This document shows positions 1 to 10,489 of a DNA stretch of 64,000 nt, one piece after another (position 1 is the stretch's first letter; the number at the start of each line of letters is the position of its first letter). The position numbers and the translations under genes are program-made. The notes beneath the pieces were generated by a model. The model saw nothing but the letters and a program-made list of their open reading frames with translations. It made no database searches and was not told the DNA's origin. Source of the stretch: Heligmosomoides polygyrus polygyrus. Lineage: Eukaryota > Nematoda > Chromadorea > Rhabditida > Heligmosomidae. The stretch spans positions 27,505,923-27,569,922 of the forward strand of contig OX377201.1 in NCBI GenBank assembly GCA_947396885.1, written 5' to 3'.

Positions 1-70
1 GACGAACCGTCTGCCAAATAGAGCGATCTTATCATTCTCGGTCTGACTGAATGGCGACAACTAGGAATTA

Positions 71-362
71 AAATAAAGGATAAAGGACGACGTTACTCAT
101 TCCTTTTTGGGATGCGCCACGCATTCTTTTACGGGACATCGTTGAGACGATTTGAATACATATTTGGCCATACAATGACTTGCGGTGGCCACCCGACAAA
201 CAAGTCAGCGCTTTATCCTTCCCAGGCAAGCCTGATACCAATTCACCGACCCCGGAGGGATGGAAGGCTTGGTTGGCCTGAGCGGGAAATCCGAACCAGG
301 AATCTGGTCGGGTGCACGCGACAGCTGGCACCTCCTCCGACTGTGCTACACACACCCTGAGA
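71..362 (-). repeat. tRNA-derived SINE, copy 1
   Basis: Nearly full-length copy of the SINE that recurs across the window, read on the minus strand. The head lies near 360 and the 3' tail, with the run AAGGATAAAGGA seen on the plus strand, lies near 75. The B-box region (GGTTCGGATTTCC in good copies) is recognisable as its complement near 285-300. The apparent open frames here are only the shared repeat sequence read in different frames. Confidence 0.85.
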
Positions 363-1543
363 ACTAAAATAAGAGCAATTGTTCCGAAATTTATGGAAAG
401 CCAAACTTTGAATGTAAACTAGACAAGGTTTAACGTTTAAAGTCGAAGCACATTTTTAATTCAAAAGCACTTTTAACTTTCTTTGATGGCTATGTAGTCG
501 CCTGCATTTCTTTCAGCTATGTTTTCAGGCTTCCTTAAAGTTACTTTCTTCTTTTTCTTTTTTTTACTGAAAAAAAAAACAATGTGTTTCCTGGGTGGCG
601 TACAAAATGTGTGCGCGCTGCACTTTACTCGGACATCATTGTTTCATCTAGTCAAATAGGCGTAAATGTTTCTTATACGGAGCAGCGCAATGGCGAATTG
701 CGCGATTTTACGACCTTTGTTTGTGCTCAAGCAGTGTATCTATTCTTTCGAGCACGCTATATATTATTGTAAAGTAAAAAAGGATAACGCTCGGCGTTAA
801 TTAATCCATTCAAGGACTTTATGCAGAGCAGTAAATAAATTTCCGATGAAAGTGAACGTAAATTTCTCAAATCGAATGCTTATTTTGACTTCATTAGGTG
901 CGTTTTGTAACATTTGAAATGCGTGAATTTAGACTTGTAAGCTGTTCAGGTTAATTCAAAAATTGTCCAATTTCACCTGAACTCGGTGTAGCTTGTTAAA
1001 ACTGATCTCCTTTTTTTGTAGGTTCCACTAGCCCCCTCCCCTTTTTTCTATTTCATGGGAGTAACAAATTGGTTGCAAATACGTTAGCATCCTTGCCAGA
1101 AATTTCATGACGATTTAAGTTTCTGAAGTACCAAGGAGATCTAATACTCATAGCATGAGGACGCAAGCTTTTGAGGCAAAACGCCACCGTTCTTTCGAAA
1201 CCATTCCCGGAAGCCTCACTATCGACGAGCTGGAATGCTGTTTGCGAGGTGTCACCTCCTGTTTGTCCGTCAATGTTCGCTCATTCTCCTCCATGTTTAA
1301 CCATCTGTCTCATCTACCGCGAAGTGTATCACTTCGCTCCGAGACAACGGCGCCAGTCCACGCTTCAAACAAACACGACTTGCTCGCGTATGCGCCTAAC
1401 ACCTTACAGCGCCCGATCGACGTCCGGTACACGTGCCGTGCTCGCAAATGTTAGCTCAGGTCGTCTATTTTTAGCCACGAGCTTTTCTGGTAGCGAATGT
1501 ATTTTCTCAGTGGTCTGTGGTCGTGTGCAAATTAAATGGGTTA
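363..1543. other. AT-rich stretch without supported gene
   Basis: No exon with splice sites and a coherent frame was found. Open frames at 1155-1608 overlap each other in different frames and have no recognisable domain. A short piece near 945-1000 faintly resembles the inverted-repeat family at 20.0 and 62.8 kb. Confidence 0.4.
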
Positions 1544-1599
1544 AGTTGTCAATACTTTGTTTGTGCCGCTCGAGGTTGTTACGGTGGATCTTTATTTGC

Positions 1600-1638
1600 C
1601 AGGCCTAATGTTTCGACGCCCCCGTCTTCAGAGGCCTG
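1600..1638 (-). ncRNA. Hammerhead-like ribozyme motif, left arm
   Basis: On the minus strand the motif reads stem I strand AGGCCT, then CTGAAGA, a hairpin built on CGGGGGCG, then GAAAC, then ATTA, followed by the second stem I strand AGGCCT, which pairs perfectly with the first. The conserved core of hammerheads is CUGANGA plus GAAA with a NUH cleavage site; here UUA would be the site. This copy has no extra A between CUGAAGA and stem II, unlike its partner at 2016-2059. Activity is untested. Confidence 0.5.
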
Positions 1639-2015
1639 AACGTGGTGCAACTGTTAGATAAGCGATTTACCCCACCAAACGCTATCCCCACTCTAGCGGT
1701 TTCGCTTCCTTAGAGAAATCACCCCTGAAAACCCATTCAAAGAGGGATAAACTCACGTTTGATCCACCTATGGAGTGCTTTCGCAGCTCTCTGTTAGTAC
1801 GAGCAGGCGAATGAGATTTACTGTGCGGTGCTAGATAGTATAAGATAAAGATAACGACCTGCACATGCGCCCTTCCATTCTACAGCTCGCATTTTGGCAC
1901 AAACGGCAGAAAATCATTCGTAATTGACGGGGGTGATTTCTCTAAGGAAGCGAAACCGCTAGAGTGGGGATAGCGTTTGGTGGGGTAAATTGCTTATCTA
2001 ACAGTTGCACCACGT

Positions 2016-2059
2016 TCAGGCCTCTGAAGAAGACGGGGGCGTCGAAACGTTATTCCTGG
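2016..2059 (+). ncRNA. Hammerhead-like ribozyme motif, right arm
   Basis: Reads CAGG, then CTGAAGA, an extra A, a perfect 4-bp stem II (GACG, GGGG loop, CGTC), then GAAAC and GTTA, and CCTG which can pair back to CAGG. Same order of core elements as the motif in the opposite arm and at 39251-39288. The extra A before stem II is a departure from textbook hammerheads. Confidence 0.45.
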
Positions 2060-2202
2060 CAAATAAAGATCCACCTAACAACCTCGAGCGGCACAAACAA
2101 AGTATTGACAACTATTCTGTACAATGCTGAGGTTTTATGACGAGAGAAGCTGGAGACTTAAATGGGTTAAATTTTAAAAATTTTCGTGCTCTCGTTCTTC
2201 AG

Positions 2203-2320
2203 TATGAACGGGGAGCGATGTGAACCTACGAAAACGCGCAGCGGCTGCGAATACCCCTGCGACAAGCGCGACGCCCGTGAGAAGTGCGACACCACGTTCG
2301 CGATGTCACTGCTCTTCTGA
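2203..2320 (+). CDS. Candidate terminal exon, cysteine-rich, unassigned
   Basis: A CTTCTTCAG-type acceptor at 2194-2202 is followed by an open frame that reaches TGA at 2318-2320. From its first Met (2204) the frame gives 38 residues, including RCEPTKTRSGCEYPCDKRD and the C-terminus FAMSLLF. It has four cysteines and many charged residues, unlike the surrounding repeat-derived frames. Upstream exons were not found; the 1.54-2.11 kb inverted element lies directly upstream and could have interrupted the gene. I do not recognise the family. It may also be a chance frame. Confidence 0.25.
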
Positions 2321-2689
2321 TTGCTTGAACCGCTTATACTCTCATGCTCAGAGATCAGAAAACGCTTTTTTGGAGAGTTAGGTGATCTAATCGGAGACGT
2401 ATACAACTCTTTCCATTGCGAAGAATTTAGAGTTCTGCTATGAGAGCAAAATCGTACGTATATTTCTGAACAGGATAGCGTCGAACCAAAGTTTGTTGGG
2501 GCTTGAATTTAACTTCACAGCCGACTTCGGTGTGTTCATGAGCTGCTATTCGTCGTTTTTTCGGCATTCGTTGCCACGTTCCCAGTGGCATTTGTAGGTT
2601 CAAACCGGCAGCCATGAGGGACGCATGGAAGAAGTAAAAGTATTTGTAGAATTAGGAAAGTAGGTAAGTAAAAGCAGGTAGTGCTCGAG
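2321..2689. other. No supported gene
   Basis: Only short overlapping open frames; no motif or repeat that I can name. Confidence 0.3.
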
Positions 2690-2968
2690 AATAGGATAAA
2701 AGAGGACGTTAATCAATCCCTATTTTGAATGCGCTACACACTATTTCTGTGAGATGTCATGGCTGCAATTAGAGCACATTAGTGTGTTGTGGTGGTCATT
2801 GGGTTGACAAGCCAGTGTTTTATCGCTCCAGACAAGGCTGGTACTACTTCGCTTAAAGCGGAGGAATGGAAAGCTTGGTAGGCCTCGGCAAGACCCGAAC
2901 GAGAATCCTTGATTCGAGGTGCACGCGGCAATCATCGCTGCCACCTTCGGCTGTTATACACACGTTCC
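2690..2968 (-). repeat. tRNA-derived SINE, diverged copy
   Basis: Tail side begins with AATAGGATAAAAGAGGACGT and the head ends near CGGCTGTTATACACACG. Many substitutions relative to the good copies at 25.7 and 36.9 kb indicate an old insertion. Confidence 0.7.
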
Positions 2969-5900
2969 ACTGTGTTAGCGTTTTTAGCCGCCTGTAGTCT
3001 GGCGGATTTCGAGTATTGAATAAAAAGCAGATAGGTCTCGTGTTGGGTAGAGCTGTAAAGGCTTGACGCGAAAAGTTGACGGGAGCTCTATCTCGCGGGT
3101 GTTTTTAATAAATAGCCTATACGTTTTCATAACCCGTCCGGAATCTAGATTGTTCCATTCGCCCAGTTTTTACCACTGTCATTTATTTACTGTCGCGTGT
3201 GAAAGCGATTATGTCGCCGCAGTGCTTCATTTGGTTCAAGCTGAAACACCATTTTCGATGGGCACACCGGGCTGCGGAGAAGGTGGTCTTTCGGAACGTT
3301 AGCCGACAAATCTGCGAATCAACCTCGAGTAGGTTCGTATAGTGGTTCTCGAGGTCGGCGTGCATCAGATGCCATACGCCTCTAAAGACCAGGAGTCAGC
3401 CCATGCAGATCTTGTGATATCCAGCTTGTTATTCATGCTCGTCGGACGTCCGAAGTGTTCGTAGACGAGATCTTGGTTAGTTGAGAACCTCCAAGTTGAT
3501 CTCCTCAAAGATATTCTTCATAGACTCGTCTTCTTCCACAGTATTCGAGGTCGTATCATTTTCTCTTAGGACACGAGCGCTTCGGTTTGACACACGGTTC
3601 AGGCCAGCTAAGTCTTCCATCTCCCAGGATTGGTGAATTGATACCGGTCTCCCTTTGAAGAAAATTGATAAATTGATAAATATTGACTGTTAATCGGCTG
3701 GCCACGAGAGCGCATTGGAGTTGTATCTACGATATCTCGTAGAGGTAGAAGGCATGTCGGGCTTCACAAAAAGGTTCATTAAGACGCCTTTACCCTTTAT
3801 AGTTTTCTTCTTTGTTTAGTTCGACGAGCACGGCCATGTTCGCAAAGCAGCCGTCGACTTCGGGGCCGACGCAGTTGCTCAGACAACAGTATTAGGGAAA
3901 GAGCGAACAGCTATGAGCAACAGAACCAAAAATCAATCAAGTTTGCAGCATTAATAGGTTGTATGGAAAGTTCTGTCAGTTTTTGAGGTCATTATTCAAA
4001 AAGTCATGACTCCGCCCAAAAAGCAGTTTTTCAATCAATCTGAAAACCTTTATATGCGTCGCTCCCCTCCATTCTGCAAAATATCAAGTGATCGCATTCT
4101 CTTAAAAACCTGATGAAATATGGCGTTTGGAACCAGCGAAGGTGAATTCGACATCATGTTGATCCACAAGCATTGCTTCTCTAATGAAGGCATCCGGATG
4201 TCTCACAAAAAAGCACTCGGTTAGGACTAGGTTTGGTGATTATATTGCATGGCGATGATCCTCGATCTAGGGTTTGTTAAACTTTTACATTACGATCCTT
4301 TAAACGTGTGCAGAAGGGTCGTCATGCAGGCAGCATAAATTAAGTGCCATCCATAGGCTTCAGACTTAAAAGCTTCAGTTTAGCATACACTTTCTCCAGA
4401 TGTCCTGTAGGATCGACTGATCGTAGTTTGAGTTTTTATTCATAAACGAAACAACGGACCAGTCCGACTGTGGATCTCCAGTCCGCTCCCGATGACTTCA
4501 GTTGGGCAAAACAAGCTTCAAAAAGATCCGTAGAGGTTCATAATTAGGTATGCACATATCAGAACGGTAGTACCTGATCTAGAATGTCTCTTCTCTGCAT
4601 AAAACAGAATTAATTAAGGAGTACTTCCACAGGAGTCGTTCTGATAGATGCGCCACTACTATTCGCGCGGCCGGCTGCGGCGCCTGGGTGAGGAAATGCG
4701 GCACCCAACTGATGCGCATTTTGTCCAGTTTCAAGTCTCCTGAAATGGTCAGCAGTGCAGATATTTTAAAAGCCTACATCTTTAGCCATCTAACCGAACC
4801 ACCGTTGTTCATCGCTAACGTATGCTTTCCTTGAATAGCTATGCTCAACTAACGTGGGTCTTTCAGGCTCTCATTTGTTTTTTAACCAGCCTAATCCTCC
4901 AATAATTGCTGGAATCTGGCAGTAGGGAGTTTCTTCCCTCTCAATGGTCCTTCTTCTTTCAGTTGCTGCAGTAGCATTTGCATTCCTTGAGTTTCGACCA
5001 AGCTAGAGCTCATAAAGTTTGGATGAGCGAAAAACAGTAGTACGTATGCTTCGAAAAAGGATGTTGCAGTAGTCCAAAGATGTCAGGGATTCCTTGGAAA
5101 CACACGTAGTTGCAAAGAGCAAGTTTTGTACTTTCCAAAAAGTGCAAATTATTAAGTGGGTGGTTAGGGATAAAAATTTAGTACGCATTTATATCACGAG
5201 CGCACGCAAACTGACAGAACTTTCCTTGCAACCTAATAGCATATTCACACTGTACTATAGTACTTGTTATATCAACAGTGGTTTTGTTGAGACATAAATA
5301 TACTCAACGAAAAGCGAACTTGTTAACTAAACTATTAATGAAATTGAAAATAAATAAAAATGTGCCTTCATTCCGTCGCTAGCTTCAAACGAACCGTGTA
5401 GTATAGCACCCCTCCGATGGCTCATCACTGAAGCGAAGAAAAGTTAAGTCAAAAACTAAGGCTAAAAAGGTGCGGCTTTAAACTCCAGAGAGCCTTTCCT
5501 CGTAAGATTCCCGTCACAGTTGGCTGATCGTTGAATAGATGGACGTGCTGCAAAACTTATTGGACGTAGCTTGACTTCAGCAATTCGACTGAGAATTCCG
5601 GGTGGCGCATCACGCCTCATGAAAGGGTCTGGTTGGTGCAGTCCTGGTTTCGAGGATCAAATGATGCTCCGCGGTCAGGAAGCCATGGTGCTGCTTAACG
5701 ATGTGAGGGCGTTGAATGAGTTTGAAGACAGGGGTGATGGAGCTTAGGGGATGGTACCGAGTTCCCCGATTATTTATTTTTTTGTACTCTACAAGGAGTA
5801 CGTCACAAATCGAGCAAAGACTGTTAGGATGCCAATATAATGATGGGAGCAACAATGATGAAAAAGAAAGACAGAAAGAAAGTAGAAACAGCAAAGAATC

Positions 5901-6190
5901 CAGCGCGATGAAAAACCAGCCAGCCGCAGTGAAGTATGTAGACAAAGTCCAAGTAGATCTACTCGTCGCATACCTTGCGAGCATTCCAAAAAGAATGCCT
6001 GATATCCTACCAGTTGGTCTCGGTACGCTCAATCTTCAGGTATCATAGGTCATTGCTGGAACTTCGAGACGTCCCGTGTATCCAGCAGAAAGGGTATCAG
6101 AGCAGACTGAATTTAGAGCAGCTTACACTATGGTAGCCAGGAAGTAACATCTTTAAGATGATTCTAGAAATTGACGAGAGATCGTACCGC
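2969..6190. other. Long intergenic or intronic stretch
   Basis: About 3.2 kb without a convincing exon. A GC-rich patch with CGCGCGGCCGGCTGCGGCGC lies at about 4664-4683. The open frames at 5610-6048 lie on both strands over the same bases and match no family I know. If the TatD-like exon at 6544 is real, earlier exons of that gene might lie here, but I could not find a TatD motif. Confidence 0.3.
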
Positions 6191-6194
6191 AACC

Positions 6195-6460
6195 GAAAAA
6201 GACGCAGAGGCGCGTTTTCCCTGAGTCAAGGGCTCTCGGTTCCAATCCCGCCCATGTCGACCATACCTTCATCCCTATAGGTCAGTGAATTAGTACCTGA
6301 CTTGTATGGGAAGGATAAAACACTGGCTCACCCATCGAATGGCCTGCGCAAGTCGCTGTGTAGGTTAATTACGCATTCAAACTACCTTCTCGATATCCCG
6401 TGCGAGTAATGTACGTGACGATTTCCGATCAGAGATTGACTAACGTCGTCCGACATCCTT
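6195..6460 (+). repeat. tRNA-derived SINE, diverged copy
   Basis: Recognised by GGTTCCAATCCCGCCC near 6238, GACTTGTATGGGAAGGATAA near 6300, and the tail segment GATATCCCGTGCG near 6395. The head is degenerate. It lies less than 100 bases upstream of the TatD-like exon. Confidence 0.6.
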
Positions 6461-6543
6461 CATCCTTTGTGCCCGAAACCAGGAGTGCACCTGCCGATGA
6501 CTTGTTCTTATTGCTAGGAGTATTCGCAGTGTTTTCGTTTCAG

Positions 6544-6668
6544 CGGTGAATGTCGCGTTCGTGATAGCGAGGGTGCGGAACATAGACGTGAACGAGGTGA
6601 TCCGTGCGACGACGCTGAATGCGAGGCAGATGTACGACCTGAAGAGTTATGAGCAGCGGCCATGCTGA
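6544..6668 (+). CDS. Terminal exon of a TatD-family nuclease-like protein
   Basis: The acceptor TTTTCGTTTCAG ends at 6543. The exon starts in phase (two bases CG, then GTG AAT GTC) and runs 40 codons to TGA at 6666-6668. The peptide contains VAFVIARVRN followed by IDVNEVIRATTLNARQMYDL. In TatD metal-dependent DNases the last helices have the same layout: a VA-x-I run, then a short loop, E-V, T-T-x-N-A and an aromatic-Leu. That match is from knowledge of the family and has not been searched. The metal-binding residues of TatD lie in earlier exons, which I could not find on the plus strand upstream, so this may be the tail of a gene with large introns or an orphan remnant. A diverged SINE sits just upstream. 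Confidence 0.45.
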
Positions 6669-7718
6669 TGACCGCTGTTGGGCTAGAGGTGCCTGCTGCA
6701 TCACTTGATGCTGCCCCATTGCCGGTGTTGACACATGTGCCTTTGACTCTAACTTCGGTCAACCAAGCAGTTACTAACCTCAAGTTTCACGCAATTCATC
6801 CGACCGAGCGTATCCCCAAATGGGGGCGTTTCTTCTCATTTTGATTCATATGGATACATGGATAAGTGCCGCCTTTCGCGTTGCCTTCGTTTATCGTTGT
6901 TGCTTTAAAGCTCTCTCTAAGGAGCTAGCAGACCTGACGGGGTGTTCTGATCTCGGGAGAATCTGCTCTGTTTTCCTCTCTGTTCTTAGGTTTTCTGCAG
7001 GCAGGTGTTTGGTGTCGCCGCCGCATTTCTGTTCGTGTTGTCACTGTGAAATGTCTTCCAGAATTCATTGCTGGTTCTGTTAAATGTCTTGTTTTGGTCT
7101 TTCAGCGTTTCCTATGATAAACGTTTTTCGTCATGTGCTGCGGCCTTGGGGAGGTTCTTCGGCCAGCGAGCCGTCGGATACTGTTGCTGGAGGTGGGCTA
7201 AAGTACAGGTCAATATGGGGCTCCTTGGCGGATGTTCGTTCATTCTGTCGCCCCGTGCTGGTGGCTTTAATAGCGAGCCATGCGACTGGTCCGCATCTTC
7301 TGCTTTGTTGAGCGGACTTTTCAACGTAATCGCGCTTATGACAGAAGAACACGCTATTAAAGCCTCTCAACAACTCCGGTTTTGAGTCCCCTTCTGGAGC
7401 TACAGTCTTCCCAGTTCCATGCATCCTTTTTATCCATTATAAGTCGCAGTCGAACTGCGGTCAGCAGCAATATGTATGTTCCTTAGATAATCAAAGATAA
7501 TCAAGTATGGTCTCCGTCGAAGTCCTCGCAGAGCGTGGTTTGGTTAGAGTTGTCTCCAAGAAGGTTGCTCCTGTTTTTTTTTTTTTAAGCAAGAGGTCAG
7601 TTCGGATTTCCCTTCCTGACCAACCTAATCTTCAATCCTCAGGGGTGGGGGTCTGTAGTAGGACATTTGTGGGATGGATGAACCACTGAATCGTCATCGA
7701 CTGGTCACCGCTGCCAGT
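6669..7718. other. No supported gene
   Basis: Open frames at 6820-7424 overlap on both strands without a domain. A T-run lies at about 7573-7586. I see no repeat family shared with the rest of the window. Confidence 0.3.
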
Positions 7719-8015
7719 AGATAAAGGATAAAGGACGGCGTCCCTCCATCCCTTCTGGGATGCGCCAGCGCATTCTACTTCTACGAGGTGCCGTGGAGGC
7801 GATCTGAATGCGTATTTGGCCATACAATGACTTGCGGTGGCCAGCCGATGAACAAGTCAGCGCTCTATCCTTCCCAGACACGTCTGGTACCAATTCGCCG
7901 ACCCGGAGGGATGGAAGGCTTGGTTGGCCTGGGCGGAAAATCCGAACCAGGAACCTGGTATCGGGTGCACGCGACCGTCGGCGCCTCCTACGACTGCGCT
8001 ACACGTGCCCTTGTG
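7719..8015 (-). repeat. tRNA-derived SINE, nearly full-length
   Basis: The plus strand reads AGATAAAGGATAAAGGACGG at the tail and ends in CTACGACTGCGCTACACGTG at the head, the complement of the TAGCGCAGTCG A-box region. Little diverged from the copies at 25.7, 36.9, 45.8 and 57.5 kb. It ends about 90 bases upstream of the acidic ORF at 8106. Confidence 0.85.
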
Positions 8016-8105
8016 TCCGTCTGTGGTGACGTTGGTGCACTCTTCTCTTTTCGTTCGAGAACGTCGTCCGAGGTCGCGCAACAGTTGCAGGAGGTTGTGT
8101 CTCCA

Positions 8106-8495
8106 ATGAAGAACCTGGAAACAAACGACGATGTTGACCAGGCGGGAAGTCCGAAGAAGAGGAAGGCGGAGGACGACCTTGACGTCGCGGTCGAGGTAGT
8201 GACTGTCAAGAAGGCTCGCGAAGACGAGAGTGAAGAGTCTCAAGAAGCTTCTACGAAGGCTGAAGAGGAAAGCAAACCGACTGAAGAAACTGCCGCCACT
8301 GATGCACAATCCGCCGAGAAGCCAGAAGCTGTCGTTGAGGCTGCAGAAGAGGCTGGTAGTGCTGACGAGAAGTCTGTGTCCGCTGCCGAGGTCGAAGAGG
8401 AGCCTGATACCGCCACTGGTGGTGTTGAAGCCGAAGTCGCCGAACCGGTCGAGGAGAGCTCGCCCGAGCAGCCGGTGGACACTGTCAGTGGATAG
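8106..8495 (+). CDS. Intronless acidic, nuclear-type low-complexity protein
   Basis: The ATG at 8106 opens a 129-codon frame ending in TAG at 8493. An upstream in-frame extension runs into the SINE, so this Met is the sensible start. The protein begins MKNLETNDDVDQAGSPKKRK, giving a basic KKRK nuclear-localisation-like cluster at about residues 17-20. The rest is rich in Glu, Ala, Val, Ser and Thr, with acidic repeats such as EEESKPTEETAATD and a C-terminal SSPEQPVDTVSG. There is no globular domain, signal peptide or membrane segment. The composition recalls prothymosin/parathymosin-type or nucleolar acidic proteins, but I do not recognise a family. It is bracketed by SINEs at 7719-8015 and 8536-8815. 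It could be a small gene, one exon of a larger gene, or a retrocopy. The frame bias (GAG/GAA, GCT/GTC) suggests real coding. Confidence 0.55.
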   Translation: MKNLETNDDVDQAGSPKKRKAEDDLDVAVEVVTVKKAREDESEESQEASTKAEEESKPTEETAATDAQSAEKPEAVVEAAEEAGSADEKSVSAAEVEEEPDTATGGVEAEVAEPVEESSPEQPVDTVSG

Positions 8496-8535
8496 ATCAG
8501 TCACTCATCAATCACTAAGATGAAGGTCAGTACTG

Positions 8536-8815
8536 GCCAATTTCCTTCGCGGAATGCGCCACACACTGTGCTTTTACGACATATCATGGGGACAATTTGG
8601 GTGCGTATTTGGCCTGTAACATTACTTGCTGTGACCAGCCAATGGATAAACCTGTGTTTTTATTTCTCCCTGGAAAGCCTCTTATCAATTCATGGACCCA
8701 GGCGAATCGGGCCTGATTGGCGTATGCGAGCAATCCGAACTAATGAACTTTGAATCGGAATGCACGCAATGGTAAGCCCCTTCTTCAACTGCGCTACCAT
8801 GTATCCGTGTAGCCC
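8536..8815 (-). repeat. tRNA-derived SINE, diverged copy
   Basis: Plus-strand reading starts with the tail segment GCGGAATGCGCCACACACTG and ends near CTTCAACTGCGCTACCATG. Clearly older than the copy at 7719-8015. Confidence 0.65.
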
Positions 8816-8879
8816 AAATACGCACTGAAATTGTATCTAGGAGTCAGGTGTTCGACTCCCTGTCTTGTAATATTTTTGC

Positions 8880-9210
8880 ATTTTTTTCCATGTTGGTCGG
8901 ACTTCTTTGTGAAAGCCTGAACGAACGATACTATTCTATTTTGTCCCTTGAGCAGCTAGGATCCAGTGGGTCACTCTGGTATCCGACTGGAACGAATGGA
9001 AAATATTCTGAGAGGGATACAAGGAGCGAGCAATGGGTTGTGCAGTGCTGAGAGCAGTGAGCGAAACTGCGAATATTCTGCTGAAGTCATTCGACTTAAT
9101 AGTTCCAGAATCAAGTGAATAGGGTTGTTGTGAAGTCTACTGACGTTGTTGACGCCCGCTCGAGCAGCTCGATGATCACCGGGCGACAGGCAATCACGAC
9201 AAGTGATTGT
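8880..9210 (+). mobile_element. Degenerate 3' fragment of an RTE retrotransposon
   Basis: The DNA from ATGTTGGTCGGACTTCTT to the CGCTCGAGCAGCTCGATGAT region aligns by eye with the end of the RTE copy at 34262-34546 (ACGTTGGTCGGACTTCTTCG and CTCGAGCAATTCGATGATCA). The reading frame is broken throughout, so this is an old remnant. Confidence 0.6.
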
Positions 9211-9428
9211 CTCTCGTTTTGTGCGACTGTGCCGTAGTAAACTGTCGCTGTCCCTGACTCGGTAGGTTTAAACTGCAAAAATGGAACGTCTCCTTTTTGA
9301 ATGATGAAGATTCATTTCGTCATCGGCTGAAACCCTTTCTGCTGAGCATGAAAGCATGCATGTGGCAGAAAACATTTTTCGATAGCAGCCTTTGACGGCT
9401 GAATATAACTTGGGCTCCAGGGGCCAGA

Positions 9429-10405
9429 TTCATTAACGACGTAAAGAGGTTTAAGGCGCCTTTTATACTCCCGCCGCGGCGCGGCGCGTCATATCGGGGA
9501 GCGGCGCGGCCAGTCGCGCCGCGCCCCGAATTTGACGCGCCGCTGCGCGATTGCAGTTAGAAAGGGGAGCGTCAGCGACGCGTGGCAATGAGCTTCTGCG
9601 CACTACGGCCTGTGCTCCGAAAACGGAGGCCATGAATCATTGAGGGAGCAAAACAGAAACGATTCGTCTGCCTGATCAGCGCAATGCATCTTGTCAATGT
9701 TTGTCGTGGGATTCCTATGGGGAGCGGACGAATCCTATCTTAAGCCTGGAGTCGAAGTCGTCCGCTCAACCTACGGTTGAAACTGGTGAGTGTGGTATTG
9801 AGTCGAATCCCCTGCAATGCAAACGGCACTAAACCACTCCTTATTTTGCGATATGTGCGGGTCCAAAAGTAAAACTGCTGGAACTACTCATCGTCGATAA
9901 CCACTCAAAATTCTTTCTCATATGGCCATTCTGGGGTCGCTGTGCACTAAGGATATCTTTAGCGTGGTATATGAAACTTCGTGAATGTCTACAGATTTCC
10001 ATTCTCTTCCTAGGTTACAGAAGGTACGGGCTAAGGTTATGGTCACCGATTTCGCCCAAACTCCCTAATCATGCAAACCTAGTAATTGCCTGTAACTTCA
10101 AAAAACGATGTCATATTCGTGATCAGCACCCTAAATACCCCTCCTCCTTAACAATAGGAGAAGTTTGGTCGAAAAGGTGAAACACCACACCGAGTCTGCC
10201 GCGGCAGATCGCGCCGCGCCGCGCCCTTCCCCTCAGCGGCGCGATTCGCCGAATACCGTAACCCAAAATTCCGTCAAGTGTGGTGTTTTGCGGCGGCGGA
10301 GTATAGAAGCGATGCGGCGCCGCCTCGCGGCGCGAAAAATCGATAGCTATGCCGACCATCACGCCGCGCCGCGGGGCGGCGCAAGTATAAAAGGCGCCTA
10401 ACGGA
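9429..10405. mobile_element. Foldback element with GC-rich GCGGCGC arms
   Basis: The left arm starts with AAGGCGCCTTTTATACTCCC near 9451 and runs into CCGCGGCGCGGCGCG. The right arm ends with GGCGCAAGTATAAAAGGCGC near 10398, the inverse of the left. Both arms are dense in GCGGCGC palindromes and contrast with the AT-rich surroundings. The centre (9.6-10.15 kb) holds no domain-bearing ORF. The motif GGATTCA-like plus AACGAC at 9429-9445 also recalls the ends of the MITEs at 55.4 and 62.3 kb. The TATACTCCCG ends link it to the larger foldback at 28.0-30.6 kb. Confidence 0.6.
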
Positions 10406-10489
10406 GGAATTACGGCCGAAATTCCCGATAAAAGGCTGTTTCATATTTTTTCCGGCTGAATTTAAGAGCACACTGCAGCCACTGTTATA

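Larger units (their letters stand above)
1544..2113. mobile_element. Inverted element with hammerhead-like arms (Penelope terminal type)
   Basis: Two arms of roughly 185 bases are inverted copies: the left begins with TTGTCAATACTTTGTTTGTG near 1546 and its complement ends near 2111. The centre (about 1730-1930) is unrelated sequence. Each arm carries a hammerhead-ribozyme-like motif (1600-1638 minus, 2016-2059 plus). Penelope-like elements are known to carry hammerhead motifs in their terminal repeats, and a Penelope coding fragment lies at 38.2-39.0 kb, so this is read as a non-coding Penelope derivative. The family assignment is inference; the inverted structure is directly visible. Confidence 0.6.

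Noticed and set aside
112..360. Open frame with a [17 protein letters not shown] sequence
   Set aside because: It is the SINE read in translation; the same peptide recurs at every SINE copy in sense and antisense.
5610..6048. Overlapping frames on both strands (up to 140 codons)
   Set aside because: They cover the same bases in opposite directions, have biased composition only, and show no splice sites or family.
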